Part shown: one piece after another, positions 21,901 through 35,394 of the stretch | Layout of the letters: each line of letters starts with the position of its first letter | How positions within the stretch are numbered: the stretch's first letter is position 1 | Source of the DNA: Eutreptiella sp. 'Long Island Sound 2002' | Lineage: Eukaryota > Euglenozoa > Euglenophyceae > Eutreptiales > Eutreptiaceae | Length of the DNA: 64,000 nucleotides | Assembly (NCBI GenBank): GCA_964036045.1 | Contig: OZ038382.1 | Span: 136,003,251 to 136,067,250, forward strand | Direction of reading: 5' to 3' | Notes under the pieces: model-generated | The model's database searches: none | Told to the model about the DNA's origin: nothing | Seen by the model: only the letters and a program-made list of their open reading frames with translations | Position numbers and translations under genes: made by a program

Positions 21901-23590
21901 CTCAGCCAGGAGTGGGGAGCGCCCACACCCAGCAACACCCAACCAACCACGCCCGAACCCAGGACCAGTAACTGGGACATCCACACCTGCATCGCCACCA
22001 ACACCCAAACCGGAGGCCACAACACCCTCACCAGCGGAAACACCCGGAACCAACGGAGACGCCGTCGGCAACACCAGCAACCCCAGCACCCAGCACGACA
22101 CCTGAGACAACCTCGCCAACATCGTACCAACACAAGAAACCATCCAACGACCATGTTACACCTAAGGCGTTACAACCTCGCCACCCACCGACCCGCACCC
22201 AGAACCACCACCAACAGCATCCGGACCATCGGAAACACCAACACCACCAACAATCAAGCCAACACAACACCCTCACCATCACCATCACCGGCGGCACCGC
22301 CGTCCTTACCATTGCCTACGATACCTACGCACGCCAACACCGGATACAACGCCTACATCACCCAAGCCAACGGCATCAAACACACCATCGCCAGCATCAC
22401 CCCACCATCAGCGTCGCCACCGGCAACCTCCGCCACCAGAGGAAACCAAAGCCACCACAACCGGTGAACCAGCAAACCACCAAGCCCCGGCCAGAGGAGG
22501 CGAAGACACACGCCCAGAACCATCAACAACAACACCCTCGCCAACAAACCAACCACAGGGCGTCATCCACCACGTCGTCACCAGCAGCACCCACACCACC
22601 GGTGGCACCACCCTCACCAACAGCATCACCAGCAGCCCACGCCACCTACTGCACACCCCCCCAGACAGAGCCACAGGAACCAGCCAATGCCCACCCCCGA
22701 ACACAGGCCACCAACAACCCACACACAGACCCACACCAACCACCAGCAGCATCAACAACATCAGAGACGCCGTAAACTAAAGCAACGCCCGCTACGACCT
22801 CACAACTGGCATCACCGACGGCACCACCGACAGTGCGACCTCACCAACAGCAACCCAGAGCGTCAACGACAGCCACCACGGCGACACCACCTGGTACGAC
22901 ACCATCGGCAACAACGACACCAAGGGGGCCAGGGCCAACACACCGGCCAGCAACGCCCATGGGAACCTCCGCCAGGAGTGGCGAGGTCCCGCCTCCACCG
23001 TCAGAACACCACCATCCACCAAGACATCACCTACAACGCCCTACAACGCCAACACCCACAGCTCCCCCAGCGGCGCCCTCACCAACACCATCACCAGCAC
23101 CAGCGACAGCGGCAACACGGCGACACCGCCACCCACCCACAGCATCGACACCCTCGACCACAACTGATGCAACACCTGCCACTACAGACCCAAGGACAGC
23201 CGAAGGAAATAACCCAACACCAGAGACAACCGGCACCACCAGGACCACAAGCCGGCCAAACATCAGCCACGAGTGGCACGCCCGGAACCGCCGACCACCC
23301 AAACGCAGGCCGCGCCCAGCACCAACACCAACAACACCCACGCCGTCAGACCACCACGAGACACGCCAACCAACACCGTGACACCCTCACCGTCGGCAAC
23401 ACCAACGCCGCCAACACCCAGGGCAATATCCATACCACCACCAACCCCACCAACAACGTGCCGAGCTGCCGTCACCGACAACACCCCTACCACCACAACC
23501 ACGACCCCGGTACAGAGTAACACCTAGGGTGCCCCCACTGACGGCATCACCAAAGACGCCAGCACAGCTGGCGAACAAACGCCACCAGCA
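21901..23590 (+). repeat. About 1.66-kb tandem unit 2
   Basis: This is the second copy of the unit above. Its end repeats the segment GCCAGCACAGCTGGCGAA seen at 21868, at 23559. Further right (23600-25100) only fragments of the unit are recognisable, such as the CGCCAGGAATGGCGAGG block at 23779, so a third unit appears rearranged or decayed. Confidence 0.7.
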
Positions 23591-25615
23591 CCACCCACCG
23601 GGCCCCCAGCCAAGGGTAGAAACAGCAACAGCACACACCGTCACGCCCACCGCATCGACATCACCCGGAGCATCGTCAACATCAACCAGGGGTCCCCACC
23701 AGCCAAGCAGCACAAAAAACCGCAGCAGCACCACCACATCCACCACCCTCACCACCAGCGACACCAGCGGCACCCTCCGCCAGGAATGGCGAGGAGGAAA
23801 TGCAACAACGCGGAGCCACCAAGCGTCCCCGGCACCCTCACCATCGGAGCGCCACCACCAGCACCAACCCCCAACGCACCACCGTCACCGTCACCAACGC
23901 CACCGACCCCTGACACAACAACCACACAGCCCGCACAAACGGCACCAGCCGAACAGTCACCGACACTACTTGCACCACCCTCACCAGCGACCAAGCCCGG
24001 TTTACCACCTACGACCACGAACCGCAGGCACTAACAACGAGAGCATCGCCAACAACACTCCCGGCCAACACCCGCACCGCCCTCAAGAACACCACCGAAA
24101 GCAGCACTGTCGACCGATAGCCACAACACCCTCACAAACCACCTGGATACGGGTCCCCCTTCCCACCCCCCACCATCTGCACAACCAGCGACACCATCAC
24201 CAGCACCAAGCGAAGCACCGACGACGGCAGCCTCACCAACAACCGACACCGCCACTACCGCTGCCACCCACCAGTCACGCCAACCACCGTCGGCGCCACC
24301 CACCAACGCCGCACCCTAAACGACACCTACACCCAAAACCTGCAGCAGCACCAGCAGAAACCCCACCAGCGACATCACTCTCCGCCAGAAGACGATGATC
24401 AGCACCAGCAGGAAAGCCAGCCCATAGCGCCCAAAACAACCCAAAGACCTTCCACACCCGGACCCACACCCACCAGCAGCGCCTACGCCAACCCACCATC
24501 AGTGTCACGAACACACGGAAAGACACAAACCTCGATGAACTAACGACCACAACACTGCCGCCGCCGCACCCACACCGTCAGCATCACTGCCAGAACACCC
24601 GGCTGGGCCGTCAATGGCACCACCGCCCATGGCACCACCTGCACTCACCAGCGTCACCACCACCCCGCGTGAGGCCAGGAACCCCCCGCATCGCCAACGG
24701 CCTCAACGAACATCGAGATCACTAACACCACCACCGCCGGACGGGGACTACCCACAAACCAAGAACAGCTCCACCACCAACAACCAATACACCACCCGCG
24801 GCACCCCATCGTCGCCAACACCACCCTCACCACCACGGCACCTATCACACGCCCACCACCGCAGGCGACGTGGGCCACAACACCCGTCATCTACAGCACC
24901 CTCGCCACCACCACCACCTCCGGCCCACAAACGTTACGCCCTAACGGCCGGAAACAACACCCTCACCATGGACACCACCGGCAACACCACTTACGCCCCA
25001 TACAACACCCTCGCCATGCTCACTAACCATCACCCTCATCATCAGTCTCGACGACATCAGAGGCACCAACACCACCGGCGACGGCGGCAGCGACAACAGC
25101 TGACCCAGCAACTAACCACCATCAACTAGCCCAGCACCAACCTCATCTACGCTAACGCACATACCACCCTCGCCAACAACACCACCAGCGGCACAATCAT
25201 CCACTCCGGCACCCACACGGCCCTCACCATAAAAATAACCACCACCCCCCAAGGGTCAGGGCTCGCGGGGTACGGAACGACAGAGCGAGCACGCCACCAC
25301 CCGCACGCGTCGCCCACCCTATTGTACAGCGCTCCGCAACGCGCCCCCTCGCTTCCCCCAACAGGACGTGCGCTGCAGCCCACTGCTGGGACGACAACTA
25401 CGACGTCCTCCCGGCAATCCGACACCTACTGACAGCCACGGCCCCGCGCCCACAAGCCCACCAGCAACCCACGGAACCGCAGGAGCCCGACCACCCCATG
25501 CCACGCCCTCCATATCCCCCGCGTCCACCGCAGACCAGAACGCAGGACACGAGCGAGAGGAGCCCGACCCCGACTGCGCCGCCACGCCCCCACCGCCCCC
25601 CCCCCCCCAAAGGAC

Positions 25616-28600
25616 ATCTACGCCACACTGGCCAGCACCCTAGCCCCCAAGGACGCCGAGCAGTACTACCAGTCCATCAAACGAGATCTCCCTGAGGACC
25701 AGGCGACCCTCCAGTGGTGGAAGCAGGAGAAAGAGAACCACAACGAGTGGGGCACAGAGGAAGACCTTCTCTTGGAGGACACCTCAAAACGCACCAAGGA
25801 CGCCCTCCTGGAAGCAGCAGCCGAAACCTACCCCCGCCCGCCTGGGGACACTAGGCACGGCCTCCACGCCCTCCTAGCGTTCCACAGCTGGAAACACCGC
25901 CACACCATCACCCTCCACCCCCTCGACCACAATGCACACCGATGGACACCTGAAGACGACGCAACTGCCGCCATCACCGTACAGCAAAGCCCCGAGAACC
26001 CAGGGGAATACCACATCACCTGGAACGATCCGGCACCCCGACCCCGGCCTCCTCCACCCTCCCAGATGTCTTCGCCACCATCAGCGCAGAACTGCAAGAG
26101 GCGAAAGCCCCAGAACAACTGGACGAAGAGATGCCCCAGGCACCATCACCACCAACCACACAAGAAAACCCCCGCACAGAGCCCCTCACGGACCCCATCA
26201 CCACAATGGAGCTCCCCCCACAGCACCGCACCACCCCGGACCGCAACGGGTTTCGAGACCTGCCACGGGAATGGGCGGTCCACAACGGCACACTCCGATG
26301 GGACGAAATCACACCGGGGCTCCAGGCCATCCGCCTCCACTCAATCACCAAGCCCACCACCACCTGGGCACTATCGACGGGCCGCCACCACCTCCTCCTC
26401 ACCGTCCAAGGCGATGCCACAATCACACCAACAGAGGGAGACCCCGTAACAGCAGCCCCCGCCCACGCCGTCTACATTTCCCGCAGGCATCGTTGGCACC
26501 TATGGCGGTACATCCAGGCCCCACCCCATGGCAAGCCATCGTCATCACCTACCCCACCCCCAACGAGAACACACACAACTGGCAGCACCTGTGGGAGGAC
26601 ATCCGGGGGGACCTCCTCCAAGAACACCTAGGGCTCACGCGCACCCACCACACCCTACACCCGATACGAGGAGTAGGCCAAGCACCACACGGCATACACA
26701 CCCCGGGATTATGGGCGTACGCCACACCCATAAACCAACAAGCAGCGGAGGACATGAAGACCGCCCTATCCATCCAGCAAGCCCAGACCCAAACCCCGCA
26801 CCGCAACACCCAACGAGGCTACACCATTTCGTGGGCATACCAAGACCACGACACCCTCACCCCCAAACCAGGGGCCCCCCCTCTAGACACCAACACAACC
26901 GCCCTCCTCCAAGCCGCAGCAGCGGCAGCCACACAGGTAGGGGCCCCGGAAACCTGGGGCCCACAATACCTGGTCGAAACCAAAGTGGCGCCCCACGCGA
27001 AGGCCCAAGAAAAACCCCCAACACCGAAGCCGCTCCACCCCCCACTCAAGCTGGACACGACAGAACACACCCCCCAGGACGAATGGGCGACCCACTACAT
27101 CATCCCCCACACCACCACCCGCAAGAACGACGCCGCCAAGATCACCGTCACCCGCCACCTCCCCCACACCACACAGGTGTATGAGCTGACGGCCCCCAAC
27201 GTCCTCCTCACTCGTCGCCAACACGACGAGGGATACACCATACAGGCGGAAGGGGCCGCCGCGGCCACCCTGTACACATGGGCAACACGGGGGGACCTCC
27301 CACACCCCACCCTCCACCACGCCCCCTCCTGGCCCACCCCCTTCCACACAGCAGACCGCCCCAACAAGAAGCCCAAACACACAGGTATGCACATCCCCGC
27401 CCAGGAGGCCCAGCACCGACACGATGCGAGGCGCAAGGCCTGCACCCTCCACGACGACCACACCATCCCCCGCATCAGCGCCCCCCCCGCCAGAGTGTCA
27501 GATGCCACCCACAACCGCACGATCACAGGAATCACCACGGACTGCCTGAACACAGCGGCGTCGCGGGCAGACGCCGTGTGGATCAGCGAAGGGCGCTCCC
27601 ACACACGGGCGATGGCGCGCCTCCACAACATCCAACCCCACAAACTCCAGCGCGCCGTGGGACCCTTCGCCGTACACGTCAGCCCGTACGGCATCGACCA
27701 ACCCCGGTGTGAGCACCATGACCCGCCCTGCTCCACCCCATGCACCTTGCGGCTGCGCCAACCGCTGCCGGCCCCCACCATCACGGGCAACATGTACCTG
27801 GGCACCGTACCGGGAGACACGGGCATATACATCCTGCCCAACAGGTCCAGGGAACACGCCATCCCCCTCCATGGGGGGGAATCCCTCCCCCTGGGACCGC
27901 CCCCACCAAAACACCAACACCAGCACATCCCGGGGGACAAACGGACGCAGGCACCAGACGGGGGAAAAAAGGCCCACCAACGCGCCCTAGCCCACATCAC
28001 CGTCCACCCCGCAGCCCACCCACCAAAGGACTTCGGCACGGAGCGCCACATCGTCCTGGAGGGGCAAGCACACCACATCATCACCGCCGCCCTCTACACC
28101 CCCGCCGCCCAGGAACGCCACTGGGACCCCACAACCATCCCAGCGATGCCCCCACCACCGTAGGGCCCCAAAGATCCCGTCACCCCCTTCCACATCGATC
28201 AAATCCTAAGCCGTAGGGCCAGCCCACACCTCCAACCCTCCAGGATAGAACTAGCCATCGCATCGTGGGACACCCTGGACACGCCCCCCAAACAACCCGC
28301 CATCCACATCCTCAAAGCAGACGCCCAATGGTGGGTCCTCCACTGGGCACACGGAGTCCTCATGGCAGCCAAGGCCTATACCCCGGAAATAGACCTGGAA
28401 GACCCCCCGCGGGGCCGGCAGCGACTCCTCGGGGCCACCACCCTCACGGGCCGCGGAGGCGCCCCCTGGGAAGCCCTCCACACAGCACTCTACTGGGCTC
28501 AAGGCTCCCCCAACAGCCCAGACACACCGGAACCCACGGTGGCCTGGGTCATGCAGGCCAAGGCCATGAGGAACTACCACCTTCACCACGATTTCGACGA

Positions 28601-29236
28601 CAGCCCGGCCGCACTGCCATGGCCATCCGATCCCCCGGAGACCGTGGACAAGCTCGCCGACCTCATGCGCAGCCACGCGAAAGCGAACATGCAAACGCCG
28701 GCAGAACCCCCACTGAGAGTTCCGGGCCAGCAAGCAATGTACCCCTTCTTCAAACCCCACGCCCTCCAGCCCCGCTACCTCCAGTCCCACCCAAGCGAGC
28801 GAGACGAAAAAGGGGCGCATCCGCCCCCAACCAAGCCGGAATAGCAGCGACCTCCCGACCCCCCGCACCCCACCCCACCCACCCGGCAAACCCGGACCAA
28901 GCATCCTCGTCATCCTCCCTCCCATCATTACCACCGCCCCACCCGGACCAGGCATCCTCATCATCCTCCCTCCCGCCACCAGCACGGCCCCCGCCCGAGG
29001 CGTACCCAGGATTCGCAAAGGGCGCGAAGGTCCAGCAGCCCTTCCGCAAGGACCTCACAGGCTACTGGATCTGGTGTGAGGGCACGATCCAGTACCGCCT
29101 CCTCGACCCGGGGGACAACGGGGAGCCAAAGATCTGGGTGGTCTGGCACCGCCAAAAGGAGCTAGACCAAGGCAGCAGCGCCCCAGACAAGCCACAAGGC
29201 CACACCCTGGAGCTCACCAGCGCCCACCTGGTCTGA
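25616..29236 (+). pseudogene. ORF1-like region of the LINE, frameshifted
   Basis: Protein-like sequence runs through the region in successive frames. It starts at about 25616 (KDIYATLASTLAPKDAEQYY). It moves to a second frame near 26130 (NGFRDLPREWAVHNG), a third near 26530 (AIVITYPTPNENTHNWQHLW) and a further one near 28850 (GYWIWCEGTIQYRLLD). A TAG at 28161-28163 interrupts one long frame that otherwise continues unchanged (HIDQILSRRASPHLQ) to a TAG at 28842-28844. No zinc knuckle, RRM or coiled coil is obvious, so an RNA-binding ORF1 role is inferred only from position before the endonuclease. The Ser-rich DQASSSSSLP occurs twice in tandem near 28895-28975. Confidence 0.5.
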
Positions 29237-29434
29237 CTCCGCAGCAACGAGAACAAGGCCCACAGAGGCACCAAATACACTGGGGAGCTCCCCCCGGACC
29301 GGAGCCAAGGCCTCCCCCCGCCGCGCCTACCCAAGCGCCCACCAACCGGCATAAAGTCCCCGAGCCCCAGTCCCCCTCCCTGACGGGGCAAGGGCTGAGG
29401 GCACAAGCCTCCACAGCCCCGGCCCGCACCCACT

Positions 29435-30328
29435 GAGGCCACCGTCAACCTCCTCGACCTCAACCACCCGGCCGTCACATACTCCAAGGACGCCACAACC
29501 GCCCTCCAGGAGCGCCCGATGGCACAGGGGCCGGGCTGGGTTCCCCACCTCCTCGCCTTCCAGGAACAAGGCCTACAACGCGACCACCCCCCCGAAACCA
29601 CCCCCATATATACCCCGGACCGGAAAGCGTACAAATGCTACTGGCACAAGGGGACCCCCCTGTACGCCCGAACCGGCATCCACGTCCACCTCGTCCACCA
29701 CCTCAGCGTCCCAGGGAGGCTAGGTGTCTATGAGGTCGTCGGGGACGGATGGCAACTCAACGTCATCAACGCCCACGTCTCCTCTGGCGACGCCACGGAA
29801 CCCTTCCTCCAAGCCCTGGCCGAGGCATACCGCCAGATGGCCATGCTCGCCCCCACAATCATCATCGGCGACAGAAACGCTGCCCCCACCCCGGCGGACC
29901 GAGGGGGACAGGCCACACCCCAGGACCATGAAGTCCGCGACACCATCAAAATGGTGGGGCTCGTGGACCTGACGGCCAACCTCGAAGGCCAACCATCCCA
30001 CTTCCCCCACCAAAAAGATGCCGCCCCATCCCGCATCAACGTATGCTATGGCGACCCCACCACCATCATCCAGGCGGAGGCCCGATATGGACTCCTCCCG
30101 CTGGGAGCGACAGGCCATAGCCCCCTGCACATCCGCCTCACCATCCCCAACCTTCCGACCAGCCCCCCAGAGGATGCAGACCAAGGCCGACCACTCCCCC
30201 TGAAGATGCCCCCACTGCATGACAAGCATGCCTGGTCCCAATATCACAGGGACATAGACCGCGCCCGGCGCATCCAACAGGACCCCACCGACCTACTCCC
30301 AGCCATGCGCACGGCCGCTGTCGCCTGA
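29435..30328 (+). pseudogene. EEP-type endonuclease domain of the LINE
   Basis: This is the apurinic-endonuclease-like domain that nicks target DNA to prime reverse transcription. The metal-binding glutamate lies in LLAFQEQG. Further motifs are VINAHVSSG, IIIGDRNAAP (family GDFN, with Phe changed to Arg), SRINVCYGD (family SRIDxxY, Asp changed to Asn) and TGHSPLH (family SDH, Asp changed to Pro). Several active-site positions therefore differ from the family pattern, which fits decay or a divergent lineage. A TGA at 30326-30328 interrupts it, but the same frame continues with GFQQHPHTDDDQPATAL into the linker to the RT. Confidence 0.65.
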
Positions 30329-33178
30329 GGCTTCCAGCAACACCCCCACACAGACGACGACCAACCAGCCACGGCCCTAGGGGACATGCTCCATGACCTC
30401 TGGCATGCGAAGCAACAACTGGCGACCCTCCTCCACACCGACACCCCCCGAACCCGCCGCCAGATACACCACTGCAGGACGCAGATAGCCCACATCAGGG
30501 CAGACCAGGAACACGAACAGTATGCGCAACATGAACTCCCCTACAAGGCCATTCGCCACCTCAACGACGCCATGACCCACACCGGCCACCGCACCATCAC
30601 GGTCCGGCAGGAGGACGGCTCCCTCACCAACGACCCAGCCACAGTGCTCCAAGCCACCCAAGACAGCTTCCTCCGGCAACACACGCCCACCCACGACAGA
30701 CTGGACCAAGACACCCATGCCAAAATTCGACCGCCTCCCTCGGGTCTTCAACCACGCCCAGAGGAGGCAACTGGAAAAGCGCCCCTTCACCATCCACGAA
30801 GTCCGGAAGGCCATCCACAGTCTCCAGCAACACAAAGCCCCAGGCTACGACGGCCTCCCTGCGGAGGCATACTACCACCTCCCCGCCCACCTCCTCCGCA
30901 TCCTCGCCCACCGCCTCTGGGACATCGTTACGGGGCAGACCCCCCTGCCACCGGACTGGGCAAACGTTGTGCGCCTCCTCTACAAAAAAACGGACTGGGC
31001 AAACCCGGACAACTGGCGCCCCATAGTCTGTGCAGTCACCGAGGTCAAAATTGTCTGGACCATCCTCCTACGCCGCATCCGCCCCCGCCCTGGACCCCCA
31101 CATACCAGCCAGCCTCTCGGGGGCCATCCCAGACCGGTCCCCACACGAGGCCATCTTCCTCCAGGACACCATCGCCGACATGGACCCGGTGGACCTCATC
31201 ATCGCCTCCCTCGACGTCAAAGAAGCCTTCCCGAACACCCCCTCGCTCCTTCTAGAAGCGGTGTGGAAACGCCTAGGCCTCCCCTTCTACAACGTCGCCT
31301 CCGGCTACATCCGCACCGGCAAATACACGGTCCGCACTGGAGCAGGCCTCACCCCCTTCCCGAAGCCAGGCAGCGGGGTGCCCCAAGGTGGAGCAGAAGG
31401 CCCCTTCCTGTACCTTCTCGTGACGCTCCCCCTGGCCCTCGCAATCGAGCAGGATTACCCGGCCTACGCACCCTACCCCCTCCTCTCCCCCCTGGTGGGC
31501 TTCGCGGACGACACCAACCTCACGGTCGCGCACACCCCACACGGACCCCATGCCCCGGACCCCGGGCCAACGGTCACCCAGCAGGCCAATGACTTACTGG
31601 ACGTGACTGTCTCCTACCTCTCCCACAACAACCTCATCGTCCACCCCACAAAGTCAGTGGCCATGATCAAGGGGTCTGCCACCCCCCCACCCTAGGGCCA
31701 AAAGGGCCCCCCATGCAAGTCGTGACAACCACCACCCACCTGGGGGTAATCCAGGCTGCCAACCCTGAGGACGCCACCCTCCCTCCCAAGTTGCAATCAC
31801 ACCTCGCCCATCTCCCCAGATATGCGTCCCCGACCACCAAGGCCCTCTCCCTGTCCCACCAGAGCCTGGCCTACTACCTCACCGGGGTCTTGAACGCCTC
31901 CATAGGCTTCCAAGCACTCCACCCGACACACCCCACCACCGCCCTCCAGCCAGCCACACACGCCGTGACCAAGGCATGGGCAGCACACAGGGGCTGGCCC
32001 ACCTCCATACCCACCCGCGCCATCCGAGCGGCATGGCCCCACTATGGGGACGCCATAGGGGACGAGGTGAAAGCGGCCTACACCAGACACACCGCCCTCC
32101 TCCTTCACCGCATGACCCACACCCACTCACCGGAGGTCCGCGAGGTCACCACAATCCGCCTCGAAGCCGCACAACGGGCCCGCAACACATGCCCGCGCTG
32201 AGTACTCCACCAGTCGGGCAGGCCCACTGACATGACCACGCGCCTGTGGAACCAATTGCAGCTTCTCCTCCCATCCCCACACCACGGCATACTCACCAAC
32301 CACACATGCCCAGAGGAAGGGCCCCTAGCGGTCCTCTGCGGGGACCTCCACCATCACCCCAAGTGCACCATCCTCCCCATAGACCTTGTCGGGGCCTCCA
32401 ACACCGTGGTATACGTCACCCTCCCCCAAATGCGGGTCCTGCACCACAGCGGATCACACCACACCCCCTTTCTACAGCTTCTCAAATGGCCTCAATACCG
32501 CCTCTTCCACCAGTACCTCACGCAGACGGCACGAGCAGCGGGACACACTCTGCCGGGAAGCAAAGACATGCGAGCAGCCTACCGAGATTTCAAAAAGCAA
32601 CACCCCCGACACATCCCAGCGACACCGCCCTACGCACCCACCGGCTCGAAACACGAACCCGTCCCCCTGGTGACGGGCCCAGTCCCACCACTAACCCTAC
32701 TACTGGCCCCGAATGAAGCCAAACCCACGCAGACCACCGTCATCCACCACGGGGCAAAATGGCGCATACCGAAACACCACATGACCGCCGGAGACCTACC
32801 ACGGGTCCCCCATGACTCCCAGAGCATGCCAAGCACATGATGGGCCTGTGACCCCGAGGCACCAACCACACCATGGCCCGTACTACACCTCATAGTACGA
32901 CACCACACCCACCCCATAACCCACCTACCACCACAGGCCTACGCATGGGTAGCCCCATTGTTCCGAGGCACCGACACCAACCCCACGGTAGCGTGGAACC
33001 CCGACCACGCGCCCAAATGGCTCTTCACCACTACACCCACCTGGCCCCGCCCCGACCCGGCAGGGGTCGCCATCTGTTACAGCATGTACGAACCAGGTGG
33101 AACGGGCAAGCACAAACACCCCTACTATCCGCTCCACCACTCCTGCCACACCCCGGAGCACCGGACACAACCCTCATA
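30329..33178 (+). pseudogene. Reverse transcriptase of the LINE, frameshifted
   Basis: The linker (ALGDMLHDLWHAKQQ) leads into RT fingers with APGYDGLPAEAYYHL and a palm-proximal DWANVVRLLYKK...NWRPI. After a frameshift near 31090 come SLDVKEAFPNTPS (first catalytic Asp), GSGVPQGGAEGPFLY and GFADDTNL (catalytic FADD), then LIVHPTKSVAMI. Another shift near 31700 leads to the thumb and connection region. That region is a single frame from 31713 to the TAA near 33178, apart from two TGA codons at 32199-32201 and 32838-32840. Frame, composition and A/C bias are unchanged across both TGAs. The RT belongs with non-LTR retrotransposons by its FADD and VPQG motifs. Confidence 0.8.
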
Positions 33179-33655
33179 AAGGCAAAACATCGCTTGTCAT
33201 GTAGGCTTCTACCAATGGTGATGACAATTTGTTCATATATCACCTCTATACCACCTCTTCCAGCCCTGTAGGGCCCTCTGCATGGCCTCCATAGACCCTA
33301 AAACAATGAAAAAGAGTGGTGTTTGGCTAGAAAAGTGTGAATTTCTCAAATCTGTGCCTGCCAATCGGGACGTTTTTAGGTCTGCAGCAGGATATTGATC
33401 TCGGGGACACGCTCATGCCTTTACTTTGCTTCCATCTGCGACAAAAAGTGGACTTTTTGGCGATTTTCTTTTGCGCACGGCGGTCGGGAATCTGAAACTC
33501 GCGTACGCGGCGGTTGTTGACAGTTGATCTGCAGCTCCAGCTCCAGCGACAGCATAATTTTGTTAAAATTTTGAGAAAACACAAAAACAACAGTACTACT
33601 GTGTACAGTTTGATATCGCCGTTCTGAAAATGCATGACTTTGAATTTTGGGAGAA
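33179..33655. other. AT-rich insert within the LINE
   Basis: Base composition changes abruptly from C-rich coding to AT-rich DNA and back. Protein-like text stops at about 33178 (HRTQPS) and resumes near 33640 (KTAAKIIGACQDLNPD) before the RNase H. The insert has no protein-like frame. It lacks convincing GT...AG ends in phase with the flanking coding, and I see no long terminal repeats. It may be a small transposon copy or part of a different locus joined by rearrangement. Confidence 0.5.
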
Positions 33656-35189
33656 AACAGCTGCCAAAATCATAGGTGCATGCCAAGACCTAAACCCAGA
33701 CACAGCCTACATCCCTCACTACATATACTCCTACCTCACACAAGGACAGCCGGAGCAGGGACTCATAGCCATGTCCCCCCAAGCGAAACACATCATCTCC
33801 AAAGGAATAGGGGTGTACGCCACCCCCATCCTGCACCCCAGAACCCCGTAGCCCACCTCGCCACGGGCCTCGCCATATACGCCTACCTGCCCATGCACCC
33901 ATGCCGCCTCCCACAACCATCACCGGCGGACCGGCTCTTCTTCACGGACGCCTCAGGCCCCCGCCCTCACGCCCATCACCGGGGGGGCAACCCTGCAGCT
34001 AACCCACACCGGGGGACACTACCAGATGGACCACCACACCGGCCACACCACCTACGGGGCCTCCTCCCACAGGGAGCTAGGGGCCATGGATGACGCCATC
34101 GCCAAGATCGCGGCCCACCTACCCGCCCACCTCCCGCACATCGTTCGGGTCTGGTTCGTGGTAGACGCCACTGTCAACACACACCTGCTCCTCCGCATAG
34201 CAAGGCAGCCACTTCACAAAGCCACCGCAACGAGCCTCGGCACCCAGGCACTGCTGCTCTGGAAAGCCCTTTGCAGCCTTCCCCCCTACGTCCAACTCGA
34301 CATCATGAAACAAGAGTCCCACAGACACCAATACGGAAATGGTAAGGTTGATAACCAGGCAGTACACCAGCGCACAACGCACCTACCAACCCTCCAGATC
34401 CCTGACCTCGGCCGAAACCACACACACCTCCAACACATACCCCCCGTACCCGAGCCCCATCAGACCCCGGACTGGGTACAAGAGGACGCCCCCTATTCCT
34501 CCCACGACAGAGCATACCACTACCCCAACCCCATTCAACATCTCGCCCGCGTGCTCGGCGACGCAAACAGCCGGGCGCACATCCAGGAGCTCCAGGAAAG
34601 ACTGCAAATTCCCCTCTACCACTCAGCACTGCGCCCAGCAAACGTCCCAGCCCACCTCCAAAAACGACGCATCCAGCTCCTCAAGGAGCAACTACCATTC
34701 CTCACCAGGGTCGCCAGATGGCTCGCCCGCAAGCACATCCACGTCCCCGAAGAACACACCCGTTGCCCGTGCGACCACACCACCCCGGAGGACTGGGAAC
34801 ACTTCAAGAAATGCCCCCTCCATACAGGCAGGGACGCGCTAGTGGGCTGGTCCCCGGCGGAAGCCCTACGACAACACGAAGGATGGCCAACCCATAGCCA
34901 CGCACACCAGCCCACCGAACACCTCTTCCGGGATCCCCTGGTCAAAGAAGCCACCATGAGAGGGGCGGTGACACAGGCCCTGCACCGACACCTCACCAAA
35001 CACACGGAAAGCCCCATGGAGGCAGCAGCGCACCTCCAGCGAGAAGCAGTCCGCAGAGCAGCGGCCCAAATGGTACACCGCAAACACCCCCTGTTAACAC
35101 ACGCGGAGCAACTCACCGACCCCACCGCCAGGGAACACATGCAGCGTCTCATCCATTACCATGGCGTGCATGACCGAGACGTCCACTAA
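33640..35189 (+). pseudogene. RNase H domain and C-terminal finger of the LINE
   Basis: After IYSYLTQGQPEQGL and two small frameshifts (near 33850 and 33970), DRLFFTDAS gives the first RNase H aspartate, SSHRELGAMDDAI the glutamate, VWFVVDATVN the second aspartate, and GNGKVDNQAV the final His/Asp region. The enzyme would remove RNA from the RNA-DNA hybrid. From 34026 to 35189 the frame is uninterrupted (387 residues). It ends with a finger-like CPCDHTTPEDWEHFKKCPLH and a long helical tail. A finger of this type at the end of LINE proteins is common and probably contacts RNA or target DNA. Confidence 0.7.
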
Positions 35190-35394
35190 CCCACTCCCCG
35201 CCCCGCACGCGCCCCCCATCGCCATCCGCAGGCCTCCAAGACACCACCACAGCGCCTCGAAGCCGATCTCTCACCCAAGAAGCCACCCGGCACCGCCCAG
35301 CCCGGCGGAGCCCAGCCAGGGCCAACCATATGTCGACGTAGACGCGCAAGACCCCGGCAAACCATCCAGCCGACCCCCCCCGGACCCGAGGCAC

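Larger units (their letters stand above)
19690..25560. repeat. A/C-rich low-complexity region with long tandem units
   Basis: The plus strand is composed very largely of A and C with few T, so all frames run open for long stretches and encode Thr/Pro/His/Gln-rich strings on one strand and Val/Gly/Trp/Cys-rich strings on the other. I do not call these frames genes. Recurrent blocks include CTCCGCCAGGA(G/A)TGGCGAGG at 21317, 22965 and 23775. Read locally, one frame gives Thr/Ser/Asn/Asp-rich peptides (for example DLTTGITD, TQSVNDSHHGD, GNLRQEWRG) shared between units. This could reflect a decayed repetitive surface or matrix protein, or untranslated tandem monomers upstream of the LINE-like element. 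Confidence 0.6.
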
